Positions 12,321-19,119 of a stretch of 19,119 bases of DNA are shown here, in pieces. Below the pieces are notes generated by a model that was not told the DNA's origin, ran no database searches, and worked only from the letters and a program-made list of their open reading frames with translations. The stretch's first letter is position 1. The number at the start of each line of letters is the position of its first letter. The DNA lies in the NCBI GenBank assembly GCA_020718125.1, contig DYDC01000016.1:1-19119 (forward strand), in the 5' to 3' direction. Both the position numbers and the translations under genes were made by a program. Origin of the DNA: Methylacidiphilum sp. (GTDB taxonomy: Bacteria; Verrucomicrobiota; Verrucomicrobiia; CAIQCK01).

Positions 12321-13484
12321 ATGACCTCCATCGAACGCACCATTCAAGTCAGCTACCGGCACCAGGTGCATTTTACCGAGCATGTGTTCGCGCCGGAGAA
12401 CACGCTGCTGAAACGGGTGCTCGCCGACGACAGCGACGCTGCCCCGCGCAAGGCGCTTGTCGTGCTCGACGAGGCTCTGGCCAAGGCCCAGCCCCACTTG
12501 CCACCGCAGATTGAAGCCTGCTTTGCCAGCTTCGCCCATGTTCTGAAACTCGTCTGCCCGCCGTTGATTTTCGAAGGCGGCGAGCGCACAAAGAACTCCT
12601 ACTTCCACATCTCCGAGTTGCAGTCACAACTCGACCGCTTCCACATTGACCGGCATTCCTACGTATTGTGCGCAGGGGGCGGCGCTCTGCTGGACATGGT
12701 CGGTCTGGCCGCGGCTACGGCCCACCGCGGCGTGCGCATGGTGCGGCTGCCTTCCACGACATTGAGCCAGGCGGATTCAGGCGTTGGCGTGAAGAACGGC
12801 ATCAACGCTTTTGGGAAGAAGAACTTCATCGGCACGTTCGCGCCGCCGTTTGCGGTCATCAACGACTTCCGTCTGCTCGACTCGCTGCCGCCGCGCGACA
12901 AGCGCGGCGGTTATGTCGAGGCGGTCAAGGTGGCGCTGATCCGTGACGGCGCGTTCTTTGAGAGTGTCGAGCGCGACGCCGACAAGCTGGCGGCGTTTGA
13001 CCCGGCCACGATGCGGCGCGTCATCTGCCGCTGCGCCGAATTGCACGTGAACCACATTGCCACGTCGGGCGACCCGTTCGAGTTCGGCTCGGCGCGCCCG
13101 CTCGATTTCGGCCATTGGTCGGCGCACAAGCTAGAACAACTCTCGCAATACACGCTCCGCCACGCCGAGGCCGTGGCCATCGGCATCGCCCTGGACGTGG
13201 TATATGCGCGCAACGCCGGCTGCCTCGATGCCGCAAGCGCGGATCGTATTCTTGCGCTGCTGGAGCGACTGGGCTTTGAGTTGTTCGCCAACGAACTGAT
13301 TCATGTGGACTCGGCTGGAGGACTGATGGTGTTGCGCGGGCTGGAGGAGTTTCGCGAGCACCTCGGCGGTCAACTGACGGTCACGATGCTCAAGGCCATC
13401 GGCGAGGGCTTCGAGATTCACAATATCGAGAAGTCGCAGGTCGTTGCCGCCATCCGCGAACTTGAAGCGCGCCAGAGGCCGTGA
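12321..13484 (+). CDS. 3-dehydroquinate synthase-family sugar-phosphate cyclase homologue (possibly EboD-like)
   Basis: It encodes 387 residues of the dehydroquinate synthase superfamily (NAD+- and metal-dependent cyclases). The NAD-binding CAGGGALLDMVGLAAATAHRG, the RLPSTTLSQADSGVGVKNGIN segment, and candidate metal ligands in GGYVEAVKVALIRDG (Glu) and PLDFGHWSAHKLEQLS (two His) are all present. It differs from AroB: the N-terminus YRHQVHFTEHVFAPENTLLKR, the metal motif DFGHWSAHKLE in place of the usual LNFGHT-GHA-E, and the length (AroB is about 360). These features fit EboD-type homologues, from the ebo cluster linked to export of scytonemin precursors and other compounds, or sedoheptulose-7-phosphate cyclases. 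No eboA-C genes lie in the window. It overlaps the next gene by 4 bases (GTGA). A housekeeping AroB role is less likely but not excluded. Confidence 0.75.
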   Translation: MTSIERTIQVSYRHQVHFTEHVFAPENTLLKRVLADDSDAAPRKALVVLDEALAKAQPHLPPQIEACFASFAHVLKLVCPPLIFEGGERTKNSYFHISELQSQLDRFHIDRHSYVLCAGGGALLDMVGLAAATAHRGVRMVRLPSTTLSQADSGVGVKNGINAFGKKNFIGTFAPPFAVINDFRLLDSLPPRDKRGGYVEAVKVALIRDGAFFESVERDADKLAAFDPATMRRVICRCAELHVNHIATSGDPFEFGSARPLDFGHWSAHKLEQLSQYTLRHAEAVAIGIALDVVYARNAGCLDAASADRILALLERLGFELFANELIHVDSAGGLMVLRGLEEFREHLGGQLTVTMLKAIGEGFEIHNIEKSQVVAAIRELEARQRP

Positions 13485-14251
13485 ACCTTTTCTTCCGCAC
13501 ATACGGCCAGGATCAAGGACAGCCGCTGATCATCCTGCATGGTCTGCTAGGCTCGTGCGACAACTGGCACACGCTGGGCAAGCGGTTTGGCGAGCGGTTC
13601 CGCGTCTTCTCGCTTGATTTACGCAACCACGGGCGTTCGCCGCACACGGATGAGTTCGACTACGCGGTCATGCGGGACGACGTCCGCGAGTTCATGCAAC
13701 AGCAGGGCATCAAATCGGCTTCGCTGCTCGGTCACTCGATGGGCGGCAAGGTGGCCATGCATGTCGCTGTCACGTATCCGGCCCTCGTCGAGAAACTCGT
13801 GGTTGTGGACATCGCGCCACGCGCGTATCGGCCCGAACACCACGAACTCCTGCGCGCGTTGCGCACTTTGAAAGTGGGCGACTTTTCCAGCCGGGCTGAA
13901 GCCGAGGAATCCATCGCGAAGGTGATTCCGAAACCCGCGACACGGCAGTTTTTGCTGAAGAACCTGGCGCGGCATCACGCCGGCGGCTACCACTGGAGAA
14001 TGAACCTCGAAGCCATTGCCCGCAATTACATGGAGTTGACCAAGGCTGTTGAGACGGATCGGGCATTCCCTGGGCCAACGCTCTTCGTTCGTGGCGGGCG
14101 CGCCACTTACGTTCGCGATTCTGATGTGGAATTGATCGGAAGGATGTTCCCGCGCCATCAACTCGCAACGATCCCTCATGCCGGCCATTGGGTCCATGCC
14201 GACGCGCCGGAAGAGTTCGCAGCCGCCGCGCTCGGCTTTCTGGCGAAATAG
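13481..14251 (+). CDS. alpha/beta hydrolase (YbfF-like esterase)
   Basis: It encodes 256 residues with the alpha/beta-hydrolase fold. The oxyanion region is ILHGLLGSCDNWHTLG, the nucleophile elbow is GHSMGG (Ser86) and the catalytic histidine is in PHAGHWVHADAPEEF (His236). FSLDLRNHGRSPHT is the typical strand after the first helix. The overall pattern matches YbfF-type esterases of 250-260 residues, which hydrolyse short acyl esters or thioesters; the substrate here is unknown. It has no signal peptide, so it is cytoplasmic. The GTG start overlaps the stop of the cyclase homologue (GTGA), so the two are translationally coupled and may share a pathway. It converges on the lipoamide dehydrogenase gene, with 32 bases between the stops and no visible terminator. 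Confidence 0.85.
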   Translation: MNLFFRTYGQDQGQPLIILHGLLGSCDNWHTLGKRFGERFRVFSLDLRNHGRSPHTDEFDYAVMRDDVREFMQQQGIKSASLLGHSMGGKVAMHVAVTYPALVEKLVVVDIAPRAYRPEHHELLRALRTLKVGDFSSRAEAEESIAKVIPKPATRQFLLKNLARHHAGGYHWRMNLEAIARNYMELTKAVETDRAFPGPTLFVRGGRATYVRDSDVELIGRMFPRHQLATIPHAGHWVHADAPEEFAAAALGFLAK

Positions 14252-14283
14252 ATGTGTCCCGCCGTGGCGCGATTGTCTGACTG

Positions 14284-15678
14284 CTACTTCTTCCGTTTCG
14301 GCGGGCCGTGGATAGCTTCTCCGTGCAAGGCGTGGGCGGCTTCCATCCAAGCTTCCCCGAAGGTCGGGTGGGCGTGAATGGTGCGGCCGAGTTCGGTCGT
14401 GGTGAGTTCGGCGCGGATGGCGGCGGCGGCCTCGGCCACCAACTCGGTTGCGTGCGGGCCGACAGCGGCGGCGCCGAGCAACTGGTCGCTCTTGGCATCC
14501 GCGATCCACTTCACAAAACCGTTCGTCTCCCCCACGGAGATGGCACGGCCCAGACCCGCAAAAGCAAACTTGCCCGTCTTTACGGCGCGCCCCAGGTTCT
14601 TCGCCTCCTCCTCGCTCAAGCCGGCTGTGCCGACTTCGGGGACTGTGAAAATCACATTCGGGACGATGCTTTCGTATTTCTGCAGCTTCTGCCCGCACGC
14701 ATTGCCCGCGGCGACAACTGCCTGCGAGGTCGCGTTGTGGGCGAGCTGGATGCGGCCGTTGACGTCGCCGATGGCGAAAATGCCCGCCACATTGGTCCGG
14801 CCAAAATCATCCACGGTGATGAAGCCGCGCTCGTTGAGTTTCAATCCGGCGTTCTCTGGCTTCAATCCGTCCGTCACCGGCTTGCGACCGATGGCGCTCA
14901 GCAGCAACGCCGCCTCCACCGTCTCGTCGCCACGCTTTCCGCGCACGCCCTTGTTGTCGGCGGTAATCTTCTCCAGCGCCTTGCCCGTCAACACGCGAAT
15001 GCCCAGTTCCTTTTCCATGTGCGCGCGGACCGTGCGCCGCACGTCGCCGTCGAGCAACAGCAGGATGTCTTCAAGCAACTCAACGATGGTCACCTTCACG
15101 CCCAACTGCGCCGCCATGCAGGCCAGTTCGCAGCCGATGAAGCCGCCGCCGAGCACGATCATCGTCTCGGGCAGCTTGTCCATGTCGAGAAACGCGCGGC
15201 TTTCAACGGCGCGCGCGTGTTTTGGCAGGAAGCCGGGCATCACGGAAGTCGAGCCGGTGGCAATGATGGTCTTCTTCGCGCCGATGACGGTCGTCCCATC
15301 CTGTGCGGCGATCTCAATCGTGTCACGGCTCTTGAACGAGGCGGTGCCGGAAAACTGTTTCACGCCGTTGGCGGCGAGCAACTGTTTGATGCCGCCGCGC
15401 AGCGTGCTGACAACCTTGTTCTTGTGCGCGGTCATGGCGGCATAGTCCACCGTGGCGCCCTTGACCTTGATGCCGAACGCCTCGGCGTGCTCGATGCCGG
15501 CGAAGACGTGGCTGGCGGCGATGAGCGCCTTGGTGGGAATGCAACCCCAGTTCAGGCAGGTGCCGCCCAGTTGCTCCTTTTCGATGATCGCGACCGACGC
15601 GCCCAGTTGCGCGGCGCGGATGGCGGCGGGGTAACCGCCAGGCCCCGCTCCGATGACGACGATATCAAAAGTATCCAT
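14284..15678 (-). CDS. lpdA: dihydrolipoamide dehydrogenase (E3 of 2-oxoacid dehydrogenase complex)
   Basis: It encodes 464 residues of the flavin disulphide reductase family. It reoxidises the dihydrolipoyl groups of E2 with NAD+. FAD-binding VIGAGPGGYPAAIRAAQLG starts at residue 8. The redox-active disulphide Cys41/Cys46 lies in GGTCLNWGCIPTK. The NAD site is VLGGGFIGCELACMAAQLG, the second FAD motif is NVAGIFAIGDVNG, and the C-terminal His437-Glu442 dyad is in AHPTFGEAWMEA. Length is normal. A GGAG lies 11 bases before the ATG, and the start is only 2 bases past the stop of the polyol dehydrogenase gene, so the two are coupled. Its partner E2 and E1-beta genes lie upstream on the same strand, beyond the polyol dehydrogenase and the vapBC pair. 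Confidence 0.96.
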   Translation of the reverse strand: MDTFDIVVIGAGPGGYPAAIRAAQLGASVAIIEKEQLGGTCLNWGCIPTKALIAASHVFAGIEHAEAFGIKVKGATVDYAAMTAHKNKVVSTLRGGIKQLLAANGVKQFSGTASFKSRDTIEIAAQDGTTVIGAKKTIIATGSTSVMPGFLPKHARAVESRAFLDMDKLPETMIVLGGGFIGCELACMAAQLGVKVTIVELLEDILLLLDGDVRRTVRAHMEKELGIRVLTGKALEKITADNKGVRGKRGDETVEAALLLSAIGRKPVTDGLKPENAGLKLNERGFITVDDFGRTNVAGIFAIGDVNGRIQLAHNATSQAVVAAGNACGQKLQKYESIVPNVIFTVPEVGTAGLSEEEAKNLGRAVKTGKFAFAGLGRAISVGETNGFVKWIADAKSDQLLGAAAVGPHATELVAEAAAAIRAELTTTELGRTIHAHPTFGEAWMEAAHALHGEAIHGPPKRKK

Positions 15679-15680
15679 GA

Positions 15681-16928
15681 TTAGTTGTTCTCCGTTTTGA
15701 GTTTTGATTGTGCTTCGGTGATGAGGGAAATCAACTGGGCCTTGCGCCCAGGCGGCTGGTCGGCGGCGGGCCAGAGTTCGTTCAGCGTTTCAGCGGGCGA
15801 TTTCGGCGAGGCCAGACTCTCCATCGCCGCAGCAGCGCCGAGCGCAAAGCGCCGCGGCTGGACGCCCGCATCGAGCGCGAGACGCATCGTGCCGATGAGG
15901 CGGTCGTCCCAAGCGAGCTTGCGGCGCGGGTCTCGGACCACGCGCTCGATGAGGTCGCGCAGGTAAGGGTTCGTCATCCGCTCCAGCAGATCGTCCGCAT
16001 AAGCCTGGTAGCCGGCCGGCGTGAACAGCGGGTCGAGTCCCTTGTGCCGCGCGATCATCGCGGCGCCCGATTCCTCAAGGAACGCCTCGCGCGCGAGCGC
16101 CAGAAGCGTCCGGTCGTTGCGAACGTCGGACATGAAACGGCGGCCTTTGCGCCGGGCGAGATAGCCGATGAGCGCGTGTGTGGCGTTGTGGCCGTAGAGC
16201 TTGGCTTCCTCGAACGGCAGCAGGTCGGGTTTCTCGATGAAGACCTTGATGCCACGGTTGAAGTCCGGCAGGACGATTTGCGTGATGAGAATGCGGTTGA
16301 ACTCCTCCACCAGCAGCGCGCGCGACGCGCCGTCGGTGAGACAGGCGAGCTTGTCGCTTTTGATCTGGGCCGGGTCGGTGACGACGCCGCTCATCTTGCC
16401 AATGACAGTGTTGAGAAACAGGATCCGTTGGCCGGCCTTGGCGCGCGTGGCGGCATCGAGAGGTTTGTCGCAGGCGGCTTGAAGGATTTCAGCGGCGTGA
16501 TTGTGGTTCTCGGCGGCATAGACGATGCAGGCGGGCAGCGACGCGTCGGCGGTCTTGCGCCGGATGGCTTCAACAATGAGGCCGGCAATGGAAGGCGCGC
16601 CGCGCGTGAAGAAGTCCGCGCTGGGCAGGGCCGTGCAAATCTCCGATGCCTCAGCCAATGCGGCAGCCAGTTTCGCCGCGTCATCCAGCACGAGCGGATT
16701 GAAGATTTCGATGCCCGGAACTTCGTGGACCTCGATGCCCGTGCGGGTGGCCACGTTGACGCGATAGCAGCCGCCGGAACGCCGCACGGCCTCGACGACC
16801 TCCGGGACGACTTCCGCGACGACGAGACGGCCGAAGTTCCCCGAACGGTGCGCCTCGTAGAGGAACAGGCCGCCCTGAATGGCGCCAAAGCCGAAGCCAA
16901 CGAAAGTGCGCTGAGTTGCGGTGCTCAT
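15681..16928 (-). CDS. polyol long-chain dehydrogenase, mannitol-1-phosphate 5-dehydrogenase-like
   Basis: It encodes 415 residues of the polyol-specific long-chain dehydrogenase family, NAD(P)-dependent enzymes that interconvert sugar (phosphates) and polyol (phosphates). The Rossmann start TFVGFGFGAIQGGLFLYEA is similar to the MtlD type. The catalytic and substrate signature is KLYGHNATHALIGYLA (Lys243, Asn248, His251). Other family-like segments are YAAENHNHAA and LNTVIGKMSG. It is longer than E. coli MtlD (about 380) and shorter than fructuronate or tagaturonate reductases (about 480), so the substrate is open. The ATG at 16928 is chosen; an upstream TTG at 16958 would overlap vapC and add a non-family extension. 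It lies 13 bases after the vapC stop and 2 bases before lpdA, so it is probably co-transcribed with lpdA. Confidence 0.78.
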   Translation of the reverse strand: MSTATQRTFVGFGFGAIQGGLFLYEAHRSGNFGRLVVAEVVPEVVEAVRRSGGCYRVNVATRTGIEVHEVPGIEIFNPLVLDDAAKLAAALAEASEICTALPSADFFTRGAPSIAGLIVEAIRRKTADASLPACIVYAAENHNHAAEILQAACDKPLDAATRAKAGQRILFLNTVIGKMSGVVTDPAQIKSDKLACLTDGASRALLVEEFNRILITQIVLPDFNRGIKVFIEKPDLLPFEEAKLYGHNATHALIGYLARRKGRRFMSDVRNDRTLLALAREAFLEESGAAMIARHKGLDPLFTPAGYQAYADDLLERMTNPYLRDLIERVVRDPRRKLAWDDRLIGTMRLALDAGVQPRRFALGAAAAMESLASPKSPAETLNELWPAADQPPGRKAQLISLITEAQSKLKTENN

Positions 16929-16941
16929 CGGTCGTTGGAGT

Positions 16942-17367
16942 TTACGGCTGGCGCTCAAATGGATTCACCAGCCGCAAGCTGGTGTGGGCGAAATCACCGG
17001 TGTTGCGCGTCGCGACGGCCAGTTGATAACGCCGCGCTGTCGCGGCCAACAGGCAATCCACCACTGGCATCGGGTGGCCTTCGATCTCCATCTCACGGGT
17101 TAAGCGGCCCCACTCCTCAGCGACGCGGGGGTTCACCGACAAGATGCGTCCTTCCATGATGCGCGCCGTCTTCTGCAACCACGCCTCCAAGTCGCGCCGG
17201 CGTTTGCTGTTCAACGGCAGTTTCTGGATTCCATACACGATCTCGCCGAGGACAACGACACTGGTGTAGAGGCGGGATTGGTTGTTGTGGAGCCACTCCA
17301 CAACTTCTGGAACAGGCGACTGTCTCGTGGGGTGCGTCAGGACGTTCGTGTCCACGAGGTAGTTCAT
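16942..17367 (-). CDS. vapC: VapC-type PIN-domain toxin
   Basis: It encodes 141 residues, a full PIN domain. PIN toxins are Mg-dependent RNases that usually cut tRNA or rRNA. The acidic catalytic residues are in place: Asp6 in YLVDTNVL, Glu42 in VVVLGEIVYGI, Asp104 in MPVVDCLLAATA, and Asp125 in ATRNTGDF. Length is typical. The ATG overlaps the antitoxin stop by 4 bases (ATGA). The cassette lies between the E2 gene and the polyol dehydrogenase of the same strand. Confidence 0.92.
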   Translation of the reverse strand: MNYLVDTNVLTHPTRQSPVPEVVEWLHNNQSRLYTSVVVLGEIVYGIQKLPLNSKRRRDLEAWLQKTARIMEGRILSVNPRVAEEWGRLTREMEIEGHPMPVVDCLLAATARRYQLAVATRNTGDFAHTSLRLVNPFERQP

Positions 17368-17612
17368 AGTTCGACACGGCGCGTCGGTTCGACCCGGCGT
17401 GGGGGTTGCTCCAAACAGCCTTTAACCGGACAGGCCAGAAGATGGTCCAGCAATCCCGCGTTGGCGGATCGGCGCTGACGGCGAACCAGAATCAAGTCCG
17501 GGTCGTCCTCATCGAGGGCAACATCGAATCGCTCGCCCGCCCGCAGCTTCCGCAGGTCGCGCAGCTTCTTCGGGATTGTCAGTTGTCCCTTGATGTCCAA
17601 TACGGTCTTCAT
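17364..17612 (-). CDS. vapB: AbrB/MazE-type antitoxin (VapB)
   Basis: It encodes 82 residues. The first 45 form an AbrB swapped-hairpin DNA-binding domain (MKTVLDIKGQLTIPKKLRDL, then RAGERFDVALDEDD). The tail (LLDHLLACPVKG and a Pro/Arg-rich end) should bind the VapC toxin. Such proteins repress their own promoter. It overlaps vapC by 4 bases. The ATG is preceded by promoter boxes so close that the mRNA would be leaderless. Confidence 0.88.
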   Translation of the reverse strand: MKTVLDIKGQLTIPKKLRDLRKLRAGERFDVALDEDDPDLILVRRQRRSANAGLLDHLLACPVKGCLEQPPRRVEPTRRVEL

Positions 17613-17617
17613 GCCCC

Positions 17618-17646
17618 TATCATCCGCGTTTTCAGCAGACTGTCAA
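17618..17646 (-). promoter_or_regulatory. promoter of the vapBC pair, apparently leaderless
   Basis: Read on the - strand, TTGACA (17646-17641) is followed after 17 bases by ATGATA (17623-17618). The antitoxin ATG begins at 17612, five bases beyond the -10 box, so transcription would start at or next to the start codon. It lies 21 bases upstream of the E2 stop reading outward, and gives the toxin-antitoxin pair, and perhaps the two genes after it, transcription independent of the E1/E2 genes. Confidence 0.55.
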
Positions 17647-17667
17647 CGCGCGTTAAGACCTGTGTTC

Positions 17668-19035
17668 CTACGAAGCCAGCATCTTCCAGAGTTCAATGTT
17701 TTCCAGCTTGGCCTTGACGGCGTTGGCGAACTGCGCGCCAACCGCGCCGTCAATGAGCCGGTGATCCACCGACAGCGTCATCTTCATGATCGAGCGGACG
17801 ACCACCTTGTCGTCGCGCACCACCGGCTGTTTCATGGCGCTGGCAATGGCAAGGATGCCGCCTTCGCCGGTGTTGATGATGGCGTGGAAGTTCTCGACGT
17901 TCATCATGCCCATGTTGGAGATGGTGAACGTGCCGCCGCTCATGTCATCGGGCGTGAGTTTGCCCGCGCGCGCCTTGTCGGCGAGCTGCTTGGAAAGCGC
18001 GCAGATTTCCATCAACGTCAGTTGCCCGGCGTTGCGGATGACCGGGACGACGAGGCCGCCCTCGATGGAGACGGCAAGGCCGAGGTTGACGTGGCCGTGC
18101 CAGCGGGTGCTCTTGCCGTCGCAACTGCTGTTGACGACCGGGAACTCCTGCAGGGTCAGCACGACCGCTTGTGAGATGAAGTCGGTGACCGTGTGAGGCG
18201 CGCCGGCGGCCTTGAGCTGGTTGCGATAGGCGATCAGGCCGGTCATATCCGCGCTGACCGTCACGTAGAAATGCGGCTGGGTGACGATGCTCTGCGTGAG
18301 GCGCTGGGCAATGACCTGCCGCATGCGGTTCATCGGCTTCGGACGCTCGGCCAACGCGCGTTCCACGTCGGCAACCGTGATGCGTCCGGAATCGCCTGTG
18401 CCCTGAATGGTGAGGATGTCGAGTTTCTCCTTCGCGGCCACCGTCTTTGCCGTCGGGGAAATGCGAAGCTGATCGTAGTTGTGCGCGGCGAGGTGGGCTT
18501 TGACGTCCTTCTCCACGATACGGCCGTCCGGGCCGGTGCCTCTGATGTTGGCTGCGTCAATAACGCATTTCTCAGCCAACGAGGCCGCGCGGGGACTGAT
18601 CTTCAGGCGGCCCGGCGCCGCAGGGGCAGCAGGCTGCGGGGCCAGCACAGGCGCGACGGGTGCGGTGACTGCTGGCGCTGCGGCGGCGCGTGGCGCGGGC
18701 GCCGCAGGCGCCGCAGGGGTGGGTTTGGCAGCCGGCGCCTGCTCCGCTGCTTTGGGAGCAGGCGGGGGCGCCGCAGTAACTGCGGGAATCGGTTCACCGG
18801 GATTGCCGATGAACGCGATGGTGGATTGCACCGGGACAGCGACGCCCGCAGGCACGACGATCTTCAGCAGCGTGCCCTCGGCGAAGCTTTCGACCTCCAT
18901 CACGGACTTGTCGGTCTCGACGTGAAAGAGGATTTCGCCCTTCGCGATCTTGTCGCCTTCCTTTTTGCACCATTCGGTGATGGTGCTCTCTTCGGTCATC
19001 TGACCGAACTTCGGCATGGTAATGGGAGTGGCCAT
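17668..19035 (-). CDS. pdhC: dihydrolipoamide acetyltransferase (E2 of pyruvate dehydrogenase) with two subunit-binding domains
   Basis: It encodes 455 residues. E2 forms the core of the complex and transfers the acetyl group from lipoyl lysine to CoA. The lipoyl domain is residues 1-77, with the lipoylated Lys43 in VETDKSVMEVES. A long Ala/Pro-rich swinging linker follows (about 82-142). Two peripheral-subunit-binding domains come next, 145-184 (KISPRAASLAEK to EKDVKAHL) and 190-230 (RISPTAKTVAAK to ADVERAL). The acyltransferase domain runs from about 233 to 455, with the catalytic motif DHRLIDG (His425, Asp429). Most bacterial E2 proteins have one such binding domain. GAAGG lies 6 bases before the ATG. 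The gene follows the E1-beta gene after a 32-base gap. Confidence 0.93.
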   Translation of the reverse strand: MATPITMPKFGQMTEESTITEWCKKEGDKIAKGEILFHVETDKSVMEVESFAEGTLLKIVVPAGVAVPVQSTIAFIGNPGEPIPAVTAAPPPAPKAAEQAPAAKPTPAAPAAPAPRAAAAPAVTAPVAPVLAPQPAAPAAPGRLKISPRAASLAEKCVIDAANIRGTGPDGRIVEKDVKAHLAAHNYDQLRISPTAKTVAAKEKLDILTIQGTGDSGRITVADVERALAERPKPMNRMRQVIAQRLTQSIVTQPHFYVTVSADMTGLIAYRNQLKAAGAPHTVTDFISQAVVLTLQEFPVVNSSCDGKSTRWHGHVNLGLAVSIEGGLVVPVIRNAGQLTLMEICALSKQLADKARAGKLTPDDMSGGTFTISNMGMMNVENFHAIINTGEGGILAIASAMKQPVVRDDKVVVRSIMKMTLSVDHRLIDGAVGAQFANAVKAKLENIELWKMLAS

Positions 19036-19067
19036 GTTAAACCTTCAATTAAGTTCGGAGCTTGTCC

Positions 19068-19119
19068 TCACAGAATCGCATTCGCCGCTGCGAGCAAGTC
19101 GTTGACGTTCGGCAGGAAC
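19068..19119 (-). CDS. pdhB: 3' end of probable pyruvate dehydrogenase E1-beta gene (partial)
   Basis: Only the last 17 codons are in the window. They read FLPNVNDLLAAANAIL before a TGA at 19070-19068. The PNV-D-L-AAA pattern near the stop is like the C-terminus of E1-beta subunits of pyruvate and branched-chain 2-oxoacid dehydrogenases. E1-beta directly upstream of E2 is the common gene order. The fragment is too short for proof. Confidence 0.5.
   Translation of the reverse strand, partial: FLPNVNDLLAAANAIL

Noticed and set aside
14308..17159. Two long + strand open frames (14308-15684 and 15708-17159)
   Set aside because: They are antisense to lpdA and to the polyol dehydrogenase and vapC genes, all of which have catalytic motifs; the + strand products look like no protein family.

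Overview
The window is GC-rich bacterial chromosome. It most likely comes from the Planctomycetes-Verrucomicrobia-Chlamydiae (PVC) group and probably from Verrucomicrobiota. This rests on a PVM-type bacterial microcompartment (BMC) operon, known from Planctomycetes and Verrucomicrobia, and on two short palindromic repeats (about 429-557 and 7981-8051) of a style I associate with verrucomicrobial genomes. The taxonomic call is inference, not a database result.

Region 1 (1-8238, + strand except the first gene) is the BMC operon. A DeoR-type regulator on the - strand keeps only its C-terminal half (75-428); a hairpin-rich repeat starts exactly where the homology stops. After a sigma70-like promoter (610-638) come pduL, BMC-H, BMC-H, an acetate-kinase-like gene, BMC-H, BMC-P, a CoA-acylating aldehyde dehydrogenase, BMC-P, BMC-P, a class II aldolase, and a 440-residue protein that I read as a possible TIM-barrel lyase. 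Inferred pathway: the aldolase cleaves L-fuculose- or L-rhamnulose-1-phosphate to DHAP and L-lactaldehyde. The aldehyde dehydrogenase makes the acyl-CoA, PduL makes the acyl phosphate, and the kinase makes ATP. PduL and the dehydrogenase carry candidate encapsulation helices at their N-termini, the aldolase at its C-terminus. No BMC-T gene and no NADH-recycling dehydrogenase is visible here.

Region 2 (8262-12088) is a defence and toxin-antitoxin island. It holds a single-chain restriction-methylation enzyme (nuclease, adenine methylase and specificity regions, no helicase) behind an apparently leaderless promoter. On the - strand follow a hicA-hicB pair and a 66-codon frame of unknown nature.

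Region 3 (12321-14251, + strand) is a two-gene unit: a divergent 3-dehydroquinate-synthase-family enzyme, possibly EboD-like, overlapping an alpha/beta hydrolase.

Region 4 (14284-19119, all - strand) reads in transcription order: the end of a probable pyruvate dehydrogenase E1-beta gene, E2 (with two peripheral-subunit-binding domains), a vapBC toxin-antitoxin pair with its own leaderless-type promoter, a mannitol-1-phosphate-dehydrogenase-like gene, and E3 (lipoamide dehydrogenase). The pyruvate dehydrogenase genes are therefore split by a toxin-antitoxin cassette and a polyol dehydrogenase.

No tRNA, rRNA, CRISPR array or transposase gene was seen. No gene-free stretch exceeds 300 bases.
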